Positions 37,501 through 45,429 of a DNA stretch of 64,000 nucleotides are shown here, piece by piece. The first letter of the stretch is position 1, and the number at the start of each line of letters is the position of its first letter. The notes under the pieces were generated by a model, which did no database searches, had not been told where the DNA came from, and was given only the letters and a program-made list of their open reading frames with translations. Location: the NCBI GenBank assembly GCA_024516035.1, contig CM044957.1:19305031-19369030 (forward strand), read 5' to 3'. The DNA is from Bactericera cockerelli. Its lineage: Eukaryota; Arthropoda; Insecta; Hemiptera; Triozidae. The translations under genes and the position numbers were made by a program.

Positions 37501-40268
37501 ATCGAAAAAATTAATAAATAGACTAAAATTGTCTTTTTTGATGATTTTACATCCATTTGAACATGAAACTCCGACATGTTTGATATTTTCACAAGCATAG
37601 AGGTAGAGCTGCACGTATCGCTCGGGTATCCATGGGCTCAATCCCACCACCCAACAATATCTTTGTTTTTCCTAAATATTTTTTCGATTCGTTTTTAATT
37701 CTTTTAACTATTTTTCATTACTTTTTACAGTTTCATTTATTTTAGGAAAATTTATTAAAATAAAAACCTGCTCAAGTTTTGGGTAGTTGAAAGTCGTATG
37801 ATGTGCACACCATTTTATTTCTCTTATATAAAGGTTTCTCTTAAAATAATGTTATTTTCCCTTATAGAAGAAGAAAAAGAAAGAAGAAGAAGAAGAAGAA
37901 AAATAAGAAGAAGAAGAAGAAAAAAAATGTGTACTGTGTCGTTTAGGCAAGTGCCCATGTGGCACCAGTTGTAAAGTATTTTCAATAAATATTTTTAACG
38001 TTCTCTCTCTCTCTCTCTAGAGGTATATTGGACTTAGAAATTGTTCTCTCTTTTCGAGATTTCTTTATATCCGGGTTTGACTGTATTAGGATATGACATA
38101 TTTTCCAGAAAAACCCTACCAGTAGAATAGAATAGAATATACCTTGTTTATACTGCCGAGGTAAGACTGAAAAGTCCCTTTACTCCAGCAGTCAAACAGG
38201 TCTTATATATTTTATGGTATAAATAAAACTCGTAGGAACTCGTACCTCTCGAGATACTTGTAAGCCTCATCCAGCATGATCTTGTCGGTGGGGCAGATGG
38301 TGACCGCAGGGAAGGGGATCAGGTAGAGGTCCAGGTGGGTGTCCTTGACTGCGGTCACGGTGGGGGAGGTACTGAACCGCAGCCACATGGTGTGGGCCAG
38401 GAGACTGGCGCACAGGAAGCTGACGAGGATGATGATGAGCCAGCCCACCCTGCGGTCCAGTCAGAGCATAATAATAATAATATAATAACACTCTTTAGTG
38501 TTATTATATTATTGTGATGGAACAGAATATAATATAATAACACTCTTTAGTGTTATTATATTATATTATATTCTGTTCCATCCAAACACGTGAGGCTGCC
38601 ATTTCCGGCCCTACCCAGGCTGGGTGAGGTTAATGTGGGTAGCTGGTACGATTCCCAGCGAATGGAGGGTAAAACCCCCTTCCTAATCCAGGACGTTAAA
38701 TCAAGTAGAATCGTTGGCGTTAAGAAGGGCATCCAGCCATAAAAAAAACGTGCTCCACCCTACCAACCTCAATCATGAGGTTGAACAATGCCGACCCCAA
38801 AAGCAACATAAGCTAATATGGGATAAAGGCAAGGGAGATTATTTATAATAACACTCTTTAGTGGAAGGCAACCACCAGGCGAGGTTAATGCTCAAAGCAT
38901 TTTCTACCACCTAACCCTCAGAGTCCACATAATAATATGTGGTTCCAAACTCAAATTAATGAGGAAAAATTCAGCATGACCAATATAGTATTTTTTTCTT
39001 TATTTTTTTTCCTTTAAGGCGCTTTAACTCTGCTGGAGCAGGTCGTTCGCGCAGATATCCTGTTTCTAAATCCTAGTATACATTTCTCGTTTAACCATGC
39101 TGTTGAAAGCGACACGACGTTAAACCATAGCAAAAATAAAATATATGATTTTTTGTTTACCTATCCCAGGTATTATATTATTATTTATTTTAGATACAAA
39201 TTGTGCACAGTTGCACACCTATACCTACGAGTATATGATAGGTTAATAAGAGATTCGAAGTGAAATGGACTTCGAATCAAAAGGTTAGTATTCGACTTTC
39301 GAGTTTAAAAAAATCTCAGTCTCGAATGATCTATAGCTGTACATATACTCGTATTATGTATATTATGAAACTATTAATTTTCAAGTTATCAAATTATTTT
39401 GAATTGAATTGAATTGAATCAGAGGAATCCAATTGGTACCTATCCAGCAGTAGAGTATAGTTAGGAGAAAAATCATTCTGGAATGAATATTATTCTTAGA
39501 TGTGTGTTGATCATTATGTTTAACATAAAGCATACCTATGATTGAAATATGAATCACAACTCACATGTCACAAAGACAAGACACCCATAATATTTTATAT
39601 TTGGCCTATTAGTGTGACAAGTCTGTGTAAGATATGCACTGTAGTCTCACTTTAATATTTATTTTCCTATGAGCTATATCTTACATGTAAATTACTACCG
39701 CGCTGTCTCTTTCTTTGTATAGACGTTCTTCACACCTCGGCCAAGGTGTCTGATGTAATGTACAATATATATCTCCCTTGTCTTTATCCCACGTTAGCTT
39801 ATGTTGCTATTAGGGTCGGCATTGTTCAAACTCATGGTTGAGGTTGGAAGGATGGATGGAGCACATTTTTTTATGGCTGGATGCCCTTCCTAACGCCATG
39901 TACAATAAAACACATTACAAATTATTGTTATTATATGTAAATGAGACTTTAATTTCCATTTTTTCATTTTCTATTATTTATGCTTTTCACTTCAGATCTA
40001 AAGTTTTTCACTTTCTCAGGTTTACAATCCCCAAAAAGTGTCTTTTTCTCTGAGCAACTTACTTCTCCAGGAGCGTCAAGTTCTCCTTGAACACATACTG
40101 GATCCCGTGCAGAGTGCTGTACCTGGCGTACTCCTTCATCATATTCCCGAAGCTGTGGCCCCGCCTCTCAGCCGCCCTGGCCTGTGTGTCCACCAGATGA
40201 GGGAACTCGTTCTTCCAGTAACTCAATCTTCCCTTGTAGAACTCTCGTCTGCGCTTGGTGAAAAACAT
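21900..40268 (-). CDS. ppk: pickpocket-type DEG/ENaC sodium channel, complete (9 coding exons)
   Basis: Ion-channel subunit of the degenerin/ENaC family in the plasma membrane; arthropod pickpockets carry Na+ in sensory neurons and epithelia. Exons: 40268-40063, 38449-38246, 36144-35979, 32514-32369, 31211-31010, 29096-28817, 27568-27512, 23367-23122 and 22117-21900. All have GT-AG borders and join in phase to 574 residues plus TAA. In order: the N-terminal STLHG gating motif (HG); TM1 (GWLIIILVSFLCASLLAHTM); FPAVTICP; the Cys-rich ectodomain (CEDLFLECHWIGKYFNCCEL, EEGFCYSFNS, CLVECRLDYLEEKCNCRPYF, ICNSQQLTCIARY, CSQCLPTC); KYQRDVTFGWIDLL; then TM2 with the GFS selectivity triplet (SFGGIAGLFLGFSLLTLVEL). 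The frame stays open upstream of the chosen ATG to an acceptor-like site at 40304, so the true start could lie in a further exon. I cannot say which paralogue it is. Confidence 0.93.
22398..22758 (+). mobile_element. tRNA-headed SINE (family B), full length
   Basis: The head GCAGCCTCCGTGGCGTAATG then gttgtgactactgcccgtag and GAGTTCAACTCCCGGCTGGG is tRNA-like (A box TGGCGTAATGG, B box GAGTTCAACTCC). Then comes the body shared with the 5S-headed SINEs (ggctgggtgaggttaatgtg, GCGAATGGAGGGTAAAACCC). The tail includes GGCGTTAGGAAGGGCATCCA, a 3' end I recall from SINEs and LINEs of other invertebrates, and ends agtaaaagaagtaaaag. The 16-bp target duplication atttaacattcctgaa is exact at 22382-22397 and 22759-22774. 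It lies in the last ppk intron. Confidence 0.92.
23449..23780. mobile_element. piggyBac-like MITE with TTAA borders
   Basis: TTAA plus CACTTTGAGCCC at the left and GGGCTCAAAGTG plus TTAA at the right give 12-bp inverted repeats on TTAA targets, as in piggyBac-type elements. The interior carries repeated 'catgagtac' and 'gacc' words and has no ORF. It lies in the ppk intron, 82 bp from the exon ending at 23367. Confidence 0.7.
23781..27511. other. ppk intron, little structure
   Basis: AT-rich. Contents: an A run at 25197-25220, CA repeats at 27020-27145 and a small inverted repeat at about 27243-27425 (gggtgcagcaacgaaactt... / ...aagtttctttgctcc) beside the 57-nt exon. I see no other gene. 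Confidence 0.5.
27512..27568 (-). CDS. ppk: 57-nt micro-exon of the pickpocket channel
   Basis: It is flanked by ttttttcag and gtaagttt. The exon is phase 1 at both ends and gives GRVAICNSQQLTCIARYN between CNCRPYFFNML and RDLRFFSPP. It supplies the IC(N/D)..L.CL-type cysteine pair expected at this point of DEG/ENaC ectodomains. Skipping it would keep the frame but lose two conserved cysteines. Confidence 0.85.
28111..28299 (+). mobile_element. tRNA-derived SINE (family D) with 17-bp target duplication
   Basis: The tRNA-like head is CCGACCTCAGTAGCTTGATC then gataaggcagcggacttg and GGTGGTTCAAGTCC. The tail includes gttgtgatatcactataat and tacggtaact. The exact target duplication acaagtttagtaatgta is at 28111-28127 and 28283-28299. 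Related copies are at 60030-60188 (+) and about 50400-50520 (-). Confidence 0.9.
28300..28905 (-). repeat. 146-bp tandem array made of the end of a ppk exon plus its intron start
   Basis: The words caggcaggagcgctg and catacccagcatattgaaga recur every 146 bp. Each unit contains about 90 bp of coding sequence (CLVECRLDYLEEKCNCRPYF and on to NML), the donor CTGG|gtatga and about 56 bp of intron. The rightmost unit is the real exon end (donor at 28817). Copies with the same donor end at 28671 and 28525, and a diverged one at about 28379. Because 146 is not a multiple of 3, retention of a unit would shift the frame. Confidence 0.92.
29361..29883 (+). mobile_element. hairpin-ended element (family H), right-truncated
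   Basis: It starts ACACTGCCAATTATGGACAC and shares with the copy at 63284 the words tccaaaac..ctgaaccgatt, gtggtcaggcgcatggtctc and gagatttgcgcgttacaagg. It ends at a long T run (29888-29917) without the terminal hairpin. It lies in a ppk intron. Confidence 0.8.
30589..30756 (+). pseudogene. inverted, near-identical copy of prohormone exon 5
   Basis: The region reads on the plus strand exactly as 1403-1240 reads on the minus strand: gctaagcgagatctggagat through gagtatcaacagaggtgagt. There is no mismatch over about 105 bp. It differs by a 13-bp deletion after gtgttccgg and a short insertion after the donor. The encoded DLEIDPEDLFALLSLWESER stays open and the GT donor is intact, but I see no acceptor to its left matching the original. 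It lies 29 kb away, in a ppk intron and opposite to ppk. Confidence 0.85.
30836..31004. repeat. 30-bp minisatellite (5 units and a partial) carrying copies of a ppk splice donor
   Basis: The unit actgcctactcaccctcacc + acaggatggg is repeated five times, then a variant unit (ggatcggactgatgcc) reaches the exon. On the coding strand each unit reads ggtgagggtgagtaggcagt, so it repeats the real donor region of the ppk exon 31211-31010. Donors at 31010 and 31004 both keep the frame. Confidence 0.92.
33817..33960 (+). CDS. short ORF of unknown function inside the Transib-like element
   Basis: A 47-residue frame: MDEKLDQMEEFLLNLGPFLE, then DEFINLIQKRHN and a basic end (RKRKS). Another frame just upstream gives LSVNSSVEVTSFNKVLSLLE. 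It reads like protein rather than noise, but I do not recognise it. It could be a decayed part of the transposase or captured host sequence. Confidence 0.3.
   Translation: MDEKLDQMEEFLLNLGPFLEDEFINLIQKRHNTFEIRYEDPIRKRKS
34183..34443 (+). pseudogene. C-terminal remnant of a Transib-like transposase
   Basis: An open frame ends LLNSDPLMTGMRPHRNKYSQ, PLSREIIEML and an acidic tail (EEEDYDE) before TGA. From memory of the family, Transib transposases end with an 'SDPL+..+R....K..LS.E+..ML' segment and an acidic tail, which fits the inverted repeats around it. No catalytic DDE residues are visible. The upstream end is unclear; an acceptor-like ccccccgaag at 34182 could start it as an exon. Confidence 0.45.
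34677..34730. repeat. 54-bp hairpin near the right end of the Transib-like element
   Basis: The arms are aatgctaaaaagttttttt... and ...agaactttttagcatt, around taacccctatagggtta. Confidence 0.85.
35359..35660 (+). mobile_element. tRNA-derived SINE (family C), full length
   Basis: The tRNA-like head is CGCAGTGGTTAAGCACTCGC then ttgccgtgcggaagg and TTCCAGGTTCGAACCCCCGC (A and B boxes). The body (ccttccggtgcgctcgtgtt, cacttctcgcccattagagg) and tail (gtttcatggctacgaaa, aaacactcatcttt) end in poly-A. Its partner at 47319-47648 is in reverse orientation. Confidence 0.88.
35695..35803. repeat. perfect 22-bp-arm palindrome plus a second inverted repeat
   Basis: acattcataagaaacacaac + tt is followed after a 2-base loop by its exact complement. 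Immediately to the right, cggcattacctc at 35743 pairs with gaggtaatgccg at 35791. This could fold as a double cruciform. Confidence 0.85.
36141..36245 (-). repeat. 58-bp tandem duplication across a ppk splice acceptor
   Basis: atacctgggagtgggatgca + ggaatatcagatattcag is repeated as atacctgggagtgggataca + gaaatatcagatattcag 58 bp further on. On the coding strand both copies hold ...cccactcc(c)ag|GTATGTG-type acceptors. The left copy (exon 36144-35979) is the functional one. Confidence 0.85.
36288..36690. repeat. interspersed repeat, 'ggcggggttattgcc' family, copy 3
   Basis: A long AT-rich stretch beginning taaaatagcctttattgaag leads into actaaagggcgggattattg and cctagggcaatctcttccac. It is the longest copy of the family in the window. 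Confidence 0.65.
36880..37110 (+). mobile_element. 5S-headed SINE, old copy
   Basis: ccatcgatggctatttgaat, gttctcgttctatcactcaa, gtgaagcaacgtccagcgag, then the body and ttgaaagcgacgttaaacaa. The order matches the full copies, but it is strongly diverged. Confidence 0.65.
37200..37276. repeat. long hairpin, about 32-bp arms
   Basis: aatatttgtagttatacaat + gtgcagttaaat pairs with atttaactgcac + attgcatagctacaaatatt, with about two mismatches and a 10-base loop. Confidence 0.85.
37289..37476 (-). mobile_element. 5S-headed SINE, 5'-truncated
   Basis: It matches the copies at 19.6 and 20.1 kb from the poly-A through the body, but it stops at ccatccaagtctta inside the 5S head. Confidence 0.85.
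37860..37930. repeat. (GAA)n microsatellite
   Basis: Imperfect GAA/AAG repeats. Confidence 0.9.
38466..38576. repeat. two copies of a hairpin beside the ppk TM1 exon
   Basis: The palindrome taataacactctttagtgtt + attat occurs twice, extended by ataata repeats, and begins 17 bp from the exon ending at 38449. On the coding strand it lies just upstream of the acceptor, where branch point and pyrimidine tract should be. Confidence 0.85.
38570..38835 (+). mobile_element. family B SINE, lacking the tRNA head
   Basis: ttctgttccatccaaacacg through gcgaatggagggtaaaaccc, ggcgttaagaagggcatcca and the tail match 22398-22758. The tRNA head is missing and the copy starts at the hairpins. A reverse-oriented tail fragment of the same family is at 39780-39905. 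Confidence 0.85.
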
Positions 40269-40321
40269 CTTCCTGTTCCTATGGTACACGTGTGTTCGTA
40301 TTGCTAAAGGAGAATTTATTT

Positions 40322-40495
40322 TTATTTTTTATTTATTTACACTTTATTAATAGGACATATTATATACAACACAAATATTTAAAAATTAAAATACAATATA
40401 ATATAAGAAAAAAAAAAATATATATACATAATATATGTCCTAACTAAGGGGCGGGGTTATTGCCTTTGGCAATCTCTTCCACCCAAAACTTTGAA
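40322..40495. repeat. interspersed repeat, 'ggcggggttattgcc' family, copy 4
   Basis: An AT-rich part is followed by ctaaggggcggggttattgc and ctttggcaatctcttccacc. It lies directly upstream of ppk coding exon 1, so it may lie in a 5' intron or in the promoter region of that gene. Confidence 0.65.
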
Positions 40496-40499
40496 TCTG

Positions 40500-41580
40500 T
40501 GCTGAGAGAAATAATTCACTGGAAGTCCATCGTGAATCGTACAGTAGAATGTATAGCTTGACAAACGGACTTTACTTACTGGATGAAAAGTTTACACGAC
40601 GAGCGATTTATACAGTCCTATTTTGGTCTTGTTCACATTCCCATCTACTGATAATACCTACATTCTGAGAAGCCATTTCTATCAGAACCTTGGAATTAAT
40701 TTTGCTCAAAACCTACAATTTGGTTATAGGTGATATGTATTTAATGGTCACATTTTAATGAGATATCTACATACTTAAAATACAAAACTGTCCAAATGTG
40801 AAAGGTAGACAAGCCATTAGTTTTTCATATGATAAGTTAATTGCACATCATCCACTTACTTGTGACTTTTATTTGTCTCCGGAATAGCCTTAAATTCAAA
40901 ATGTTCTAGTTCTCAGCGTAATTTTACCTATATTGAAATTTATATCAGTAAAATGTGTCAAAAAGCATATTTTTCAGACCATTCAATATAGGTAGTTTAC
41001 AAGCTCACATTTAGCCTTGGACTTCTGTTTCAAGTTTATTTGTTTTACTGACATTTTACCTTTATCTTTACGTTTTTCAAATAACCATTCCGCTGTAAAA
41101 TTATGTCTCATGGAATATTGAACACAATTGACCTATTTATCAGTTGTATACAACAAATACTGACTGGGGGACTATAAACAGGGAGTAGACCAGCATTGGC
41201 TTGATTCTGGGGGCCCTTGTCAATTATTAGCCTCCTTGTAAAGACAGTGGTAGAAGTGCTGAGTCATTCCTCCACTGTCTAGCTACCATCGTTCTCGATG
41301 ACGCCACCCTATGATGATGATGATACAACATAATCAATTAATCATAATTATTTTAAACGACATAATGTGTATTTTCACTATTTTCAAAGCCTTTTTTAAA
41401 GATGAAAGGTTTTTTAAAAGTCAACCAGCGTGAATAGCACGTTGTATACAACCGTTTTGTTTTTTAATTATTTTTTTTTTAAAGAAGTTAATCAACGCAA
41501 TGTCTATTAACGAAGTTAGGACTTGGACGATTTGTGTGATTCTGTAGAGTGGAAGGTAGCTATCTTCCATTAGCTTTCTA
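40500..41580. other. intergenic, nothing recognised
   Basis: AT-rich. There is no gene, no clear inverted repeat and no coding signal, apart from short T runs near 41460. Confidence 0.5.
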
Positions 41581-43171
41581 CACTGAGCGTCAAAATTAGA
41601 GGAACGCTAAAATGATCTCTAATTTTAAGGACTGTCTTCCTTTTGGGAACCTCTTCTTGATCAATAATATTGACAAATATGATTGATTATCACTTATGAG
41701 GAGAAAGATACACAATTATCAAGCTCGTAGAGAGTAAACAATAGTTTACTATAGCTAACTCGAAAATGTACACTTTTGAGTAACTTCATGTGTTGGGGTC
41801 ATTTATCGAAAATCCATGATTCCGTTACCTTGGGTCAAAGTGATTACGTTTCTCTATTTTAATGAGTTGTTAAGATGTTTAATTATCGTTTTTCATTAAC
41901 AATGAATGATCTTAGTGGAGTGGAAGTGTCAAGAGCAGTGGCATTGACTGGCGGGGGCTAGAGTTTTGCCAGAGTGGGAAATTCTCTCGGTGTCTCAAAA
42001 TCCGTGGTTCTTCGTGTGGTGAAACGTTACAGGGAGACTGGTCAGTAGAAAAGAAGACGCGGGCAAGGTCGAAAACGCTCCACAACAGCACGCGACCACC
42101 GCTTCATGGACCTCACGGCCCTGAGAAATCGGTTCCAAAGCACAACAGGGGTGCGTGCGGAGGTCCAACGCACCCGGGGTGTTAGGGTTTCCACTGCTAC
42201 TGTGTCAATAAGACTCCACGAGCACACTATAAGGTGTCATCGAGCCAAGCGAACCCCACTTCTCAGTTTTCAGCAAAAAGTGAAGAGGCGCGCATATGTC
42301 CAGAACTACAGAAGGTGGTCAGTCCGTCAGTGGAGCAAAGTATTGTTTACAGATGAGTGTAGGTTGGCTCTTAAGTCTGATGACAAGAGGGTCAGAGCCC
42401 TGAGAAAGCCTAATGAGAGGTACGCGCAGTGTACCATGGTAGGAACGGAGCAACATGGTGGCGGCTCAATCATGGTATGGGGGGCATTACTCTAGGGGGC
42501 CGTAACACACTGTATATCATAGAGGGGGCGCCCTGACCTCTCAACGATACGTGTCGGAGATTTTGCAAGATTTTGTGCTCCCGTTCATGTCATTCATTGG
42601 AGATGGCTTCACCCTCACGCATGACAACGCTCGACCACATACGGCAGCTTTAGTATCCCGTTTCCTTGAGGAGGCTGGATTGGAAGTTCTGGACCATACA
42701 CCTCGCTCACCAGACATGAATCTCATTGAGCGTGTATTGGACTATCTCAATAAAATGATTCGAGCAAGAACAAACCAACCGAATACTCTGGCGGAGCTCA
42801 AAAGGGCCGTGGTCGAGGAATGGGACCGGATGAGCCAAGCTTATGTTGATAAGCTTATGCCAAGGAGATTAACGGCCCTACATAATGCTGCGGGGGGCAA
42901 TATGAGTCATTTAAGTAGCAAAAGTGTAAGGAAAATTGAATATTTCCAAAAATCAGCATTTTTTTAATCTTCCATTTTAGGCAGTTTTTTGAGATTGTTC
43001 TAAATGTACCAATAAATGAATCCTCTCTTATTATGTTTATGAATTTTTTGTCTTGTTCCTTGTTAGCATTTATATTTCTAGTTAACCTGAAAAGAAAATA
43101 GGTTCCTAAGTAAATCTGCCTCGAAAATATTCAAGATCATTTTAGCGTTCCTCTAATTTTGACGCTCAGTG
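41581..43171 (+). mobile_element. decayed Tc1/mariner transposon
   Basis: Inverted repeats CACTGAGCGTCAAAATTAGA + ggaacgctaaaatgatc match at both ends and are flanked by TA (41579-41580 and 43172-43173). The length is 1591 bp. It belongs to a different Tc1 lineage from the element at 2811. Confidence 0.93.
41904..42967 (+). pseudogene. Tc1-family transposase, broken
   Basis: Fragments in order: MNDLSGVEVSRAVALTGG then stop; NSLGVSKSVVLRVVKRYRET (helix-turn-helix) then stop; MDLTALRNRFQ... to WSKVLFTDECRLALKS (first catalytic D) and GGGSIMVWGALL then stop; and finally LTHDNARPHTAALVSRFLEE ... SPDMNLIERVLDYL, with second D and E spaced 34 apart. At least three stops or frameshifts make it non-functional, though all three catalytic residues survive. 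Confidence 0.9.
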
Positions 43172-43486
43172 TATATCACCCTGTCCCCTGTCATTCGTGT
43201 CTCTTGTGCTTCGCGATTTGTCAGTGGTTAAAATATTTCTTTCTGATTCAATCCATTTTACTTTTAATACCTACTGGGATATTTTATATAAATAAACAAT
43301 GCCCTCCTATGAAAATGTTATTACTGTGGCATTTTCATACAACTGCTGAACTCTTTCGTCGAATGAGATAAGTTCCAACCACCTTATAGAAATTAAAGAG
43401 CAAGAAAGTTCAAAATATGCCTGCCTATACAGTAAATTATTCTCTCAATTTGCTTCGAATTTTTATTTATTATTATTATTATTTTA

Positions 43487-43650
43487 ATTTGGGTTTTCAC
43501 GTCGGTCATATCACGACGGGGTGTTACCCTCTATTCGCAGGAAACTCACTAACCGGCTACCCACACAAACCTCACCCAGCCTGGGTTGGCCGGAATGCTA
43601 GCATCACGAAGTGTTCAGCTTACTGAATGTTGCTTAACTTCTGTGAATAT
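43487..43650 (-). mobile_element. 5S-headed SINE, diverged and partial
   Basis: ttgggttttcacgtcggtca, cgacggggtgttaccctcta, ttcgcaggaaactcactaac, cacccagcctgggttggccg and tgaatgttgcttaacttctg follow the family order on the minus strand, with a shortened head. Confidence 0.7.
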
Positions 43651-43872
43651 TTTAAAAAGACGCCACGCAAAAATAAAAAAATCCAAGCTTTTTCTAAAGG
43701 ATTTTTTTCAACCAGCCTGCATTTTCTCAATTCAACATTTAAGTATTTTAATCTGGTGTAAAAAAATATTTTCAATTTTAATTTCAAATTACATAATAAA
43801 CACATCGATTTTTCAATTAACTTCCACAAATTGAAAGATTTTTTGGGCACTTTTCTAAAGCTTATTCTCACC

Positions 43873-44040
43873 ATGTGGCGAAAACTCCTCACAAGGACCG
43901 GTCTGGGAGTAAGCCTAGCGGGGTACTACGCGCATATCCGCATACAGGAACATTTCCGCGCACAACATGAAGCCTGGGCCAAAGAAATAGACCGCGCGGC
44001 CCAACAAATTGCCCAGGAAGAGAAAATCAAACCACTATGA
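43873..44040 (+). CDS. 55-aa single-pass microprotein, unrecognised
   Basis: A single-exon frame with a good start context (tcaccATGtgg) after an AT-rich leader. Residues 1-9 are basic (MWRKLLTRT). Residues 10-20 are short, hydrophobic and Gly-rich (GLGVSLAGYYA). The rest is an amphipathic, charged helix (IQEHFRAQHEAWAKEIDRAA) ending in KIKPL. This layout is common among small mitochondrial inner-membrane assembly or subunit proteins. Its base composition is clearly more GC-rich than its flanks, which supports coding. I do not recognise the family. It lies between ppk and the DIP-like gene, with no partner genes nearby. Confidence 0.6.
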   Translation: MWRKLLTRTGLGVSLAGYYAHIRIQEHFRAQHEAWAKEIDRAAQQIAQEEKIKPL

Positions 44041-44542
44041 AGAGCGGAGAGAAGATGATAGGTGCTGGATCAAAAATGACTCAAAACAACCGAAATAGTT
44101 CAAATGATAGAAATGGTTCAAAATTAAAAATGGAAGGCGAAAACGAATGGAAATTGGCGAAAAATGAAAATTCACTAAGAAAGCTCAATACGAAATGTCG
44201 AGATCATTAATTAAAATCGATAATGGCAATATAAATGGATATAAAAGTCAAAATAAAGGATCCGGATGGTGAAACAAAAATTGCTGGCAAAGTGCCAAAT
44301 GATGATATTTGTGGATCATAATCGTTGATGAATACATATTCGTATCTTGAAAATATAGTTCTGTTAATAAAATTATTGATCCATGAAAATAAAATTAAAA
44401 TCACTTATTATAATCTCCTTTGAATGCATCGATTTTTTTTTTTACTATTTAAAAAAATGATACGTAGGTACATACGAGTATACAGAGTAGACGCATATAA
44501 GATCTCGAATAGGTCTAATGAACCTGGCTGGATGTTAAAGTT

Positions 44543-45429
44543 GCCTAAGTCGCAATTCGACACTTGCGGAAATCTTTTGTTTAAAACCGATCATTTGCGA
44601 CAATGAAAAAAGGTTTCAAACCATACATTTGCGACAATATATTGCAGGTATAGATTTCAATGTTTCATACAGTGTACTGGTAGGTGTATGTTATACCTTT
44701 GATTTACGGTGTCTAGGTATCCATATTAAAAAAAAAAACAAAATATGCGAAAAGTTGGTGGCCCTGAAAAGGGCCGTTTTAGTGTTCTATAATCAGAAAA
44801 TTATATCGTCTGGGGAAGGCAGAGTCCATGAATTGTTTCCAGGAGTTCCAGTCTTCTTTCAGATGTTCTATCAGAGGATTGGTATTTTTGTACCTCCCTC
44901 TGAATGGCTTGCTCTTTGCTTGATTTTTTTGTTAGAGGAATTTTGTTGTTAGATAGGGTTAGGTAAAGTTAACAAGGTGAGATTGCACGATAGATCACTG
45001 ACTTCAGTTTGTCGGGAAGGATGGTTGGGTGAGGGGCTTAGGTTAGGTTGAAATTAGCGCAGGCGGTTAGGCCGGGTTGCGTAGCGACCTTAGAACTTCC
45101 TTAGAAGTTTAACTTAGGGAGAGGCCATTTATGTACATATTGTAAACTATTTTGAAATAAAACACATACTTATTATTATTATAAAAAAAAAAAAAAAAAA
45201 AATTATCTATGATGAGAGAAGGAATTCATTAAATCGGATGAATTCACATACGTCCATATTTTAGTCGACCCGGTATTTATTTGGAAATGCCGAAATGAAC
45301 AAAGGAGTTAACCTGTTCCTTTGTCTGTCTGATATTGTCGCAAACGTTACAATGAATACCTTTTTCTGTTGTCGCAAATGTCGGGTTTTTTCAGGTAAAT
45401 TGTCGCAAGTGATCGGTAGCCGCCTAAGT
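44543..45429. mobile_element. non-autonomous DNA transposon with subterminal TGCGACAA repeats
   Basis: An 8-bp direct repeat gcctaagt flanks it (44543-44550 and 45422-45429). Inside each end are three spaced copies of a tgcgacaa-type word, outward on the left (44563, 44595, 44630) and complementary on the right (45330, 45370, 45401). The interior contains a retroposed-looking segment ending aaataaaacacatac and an A run at 45182-45201. The 8-bp duplication fits hAT or MULE types. The 108-codon frame inside is unrecognised. Confidence 0.6.
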
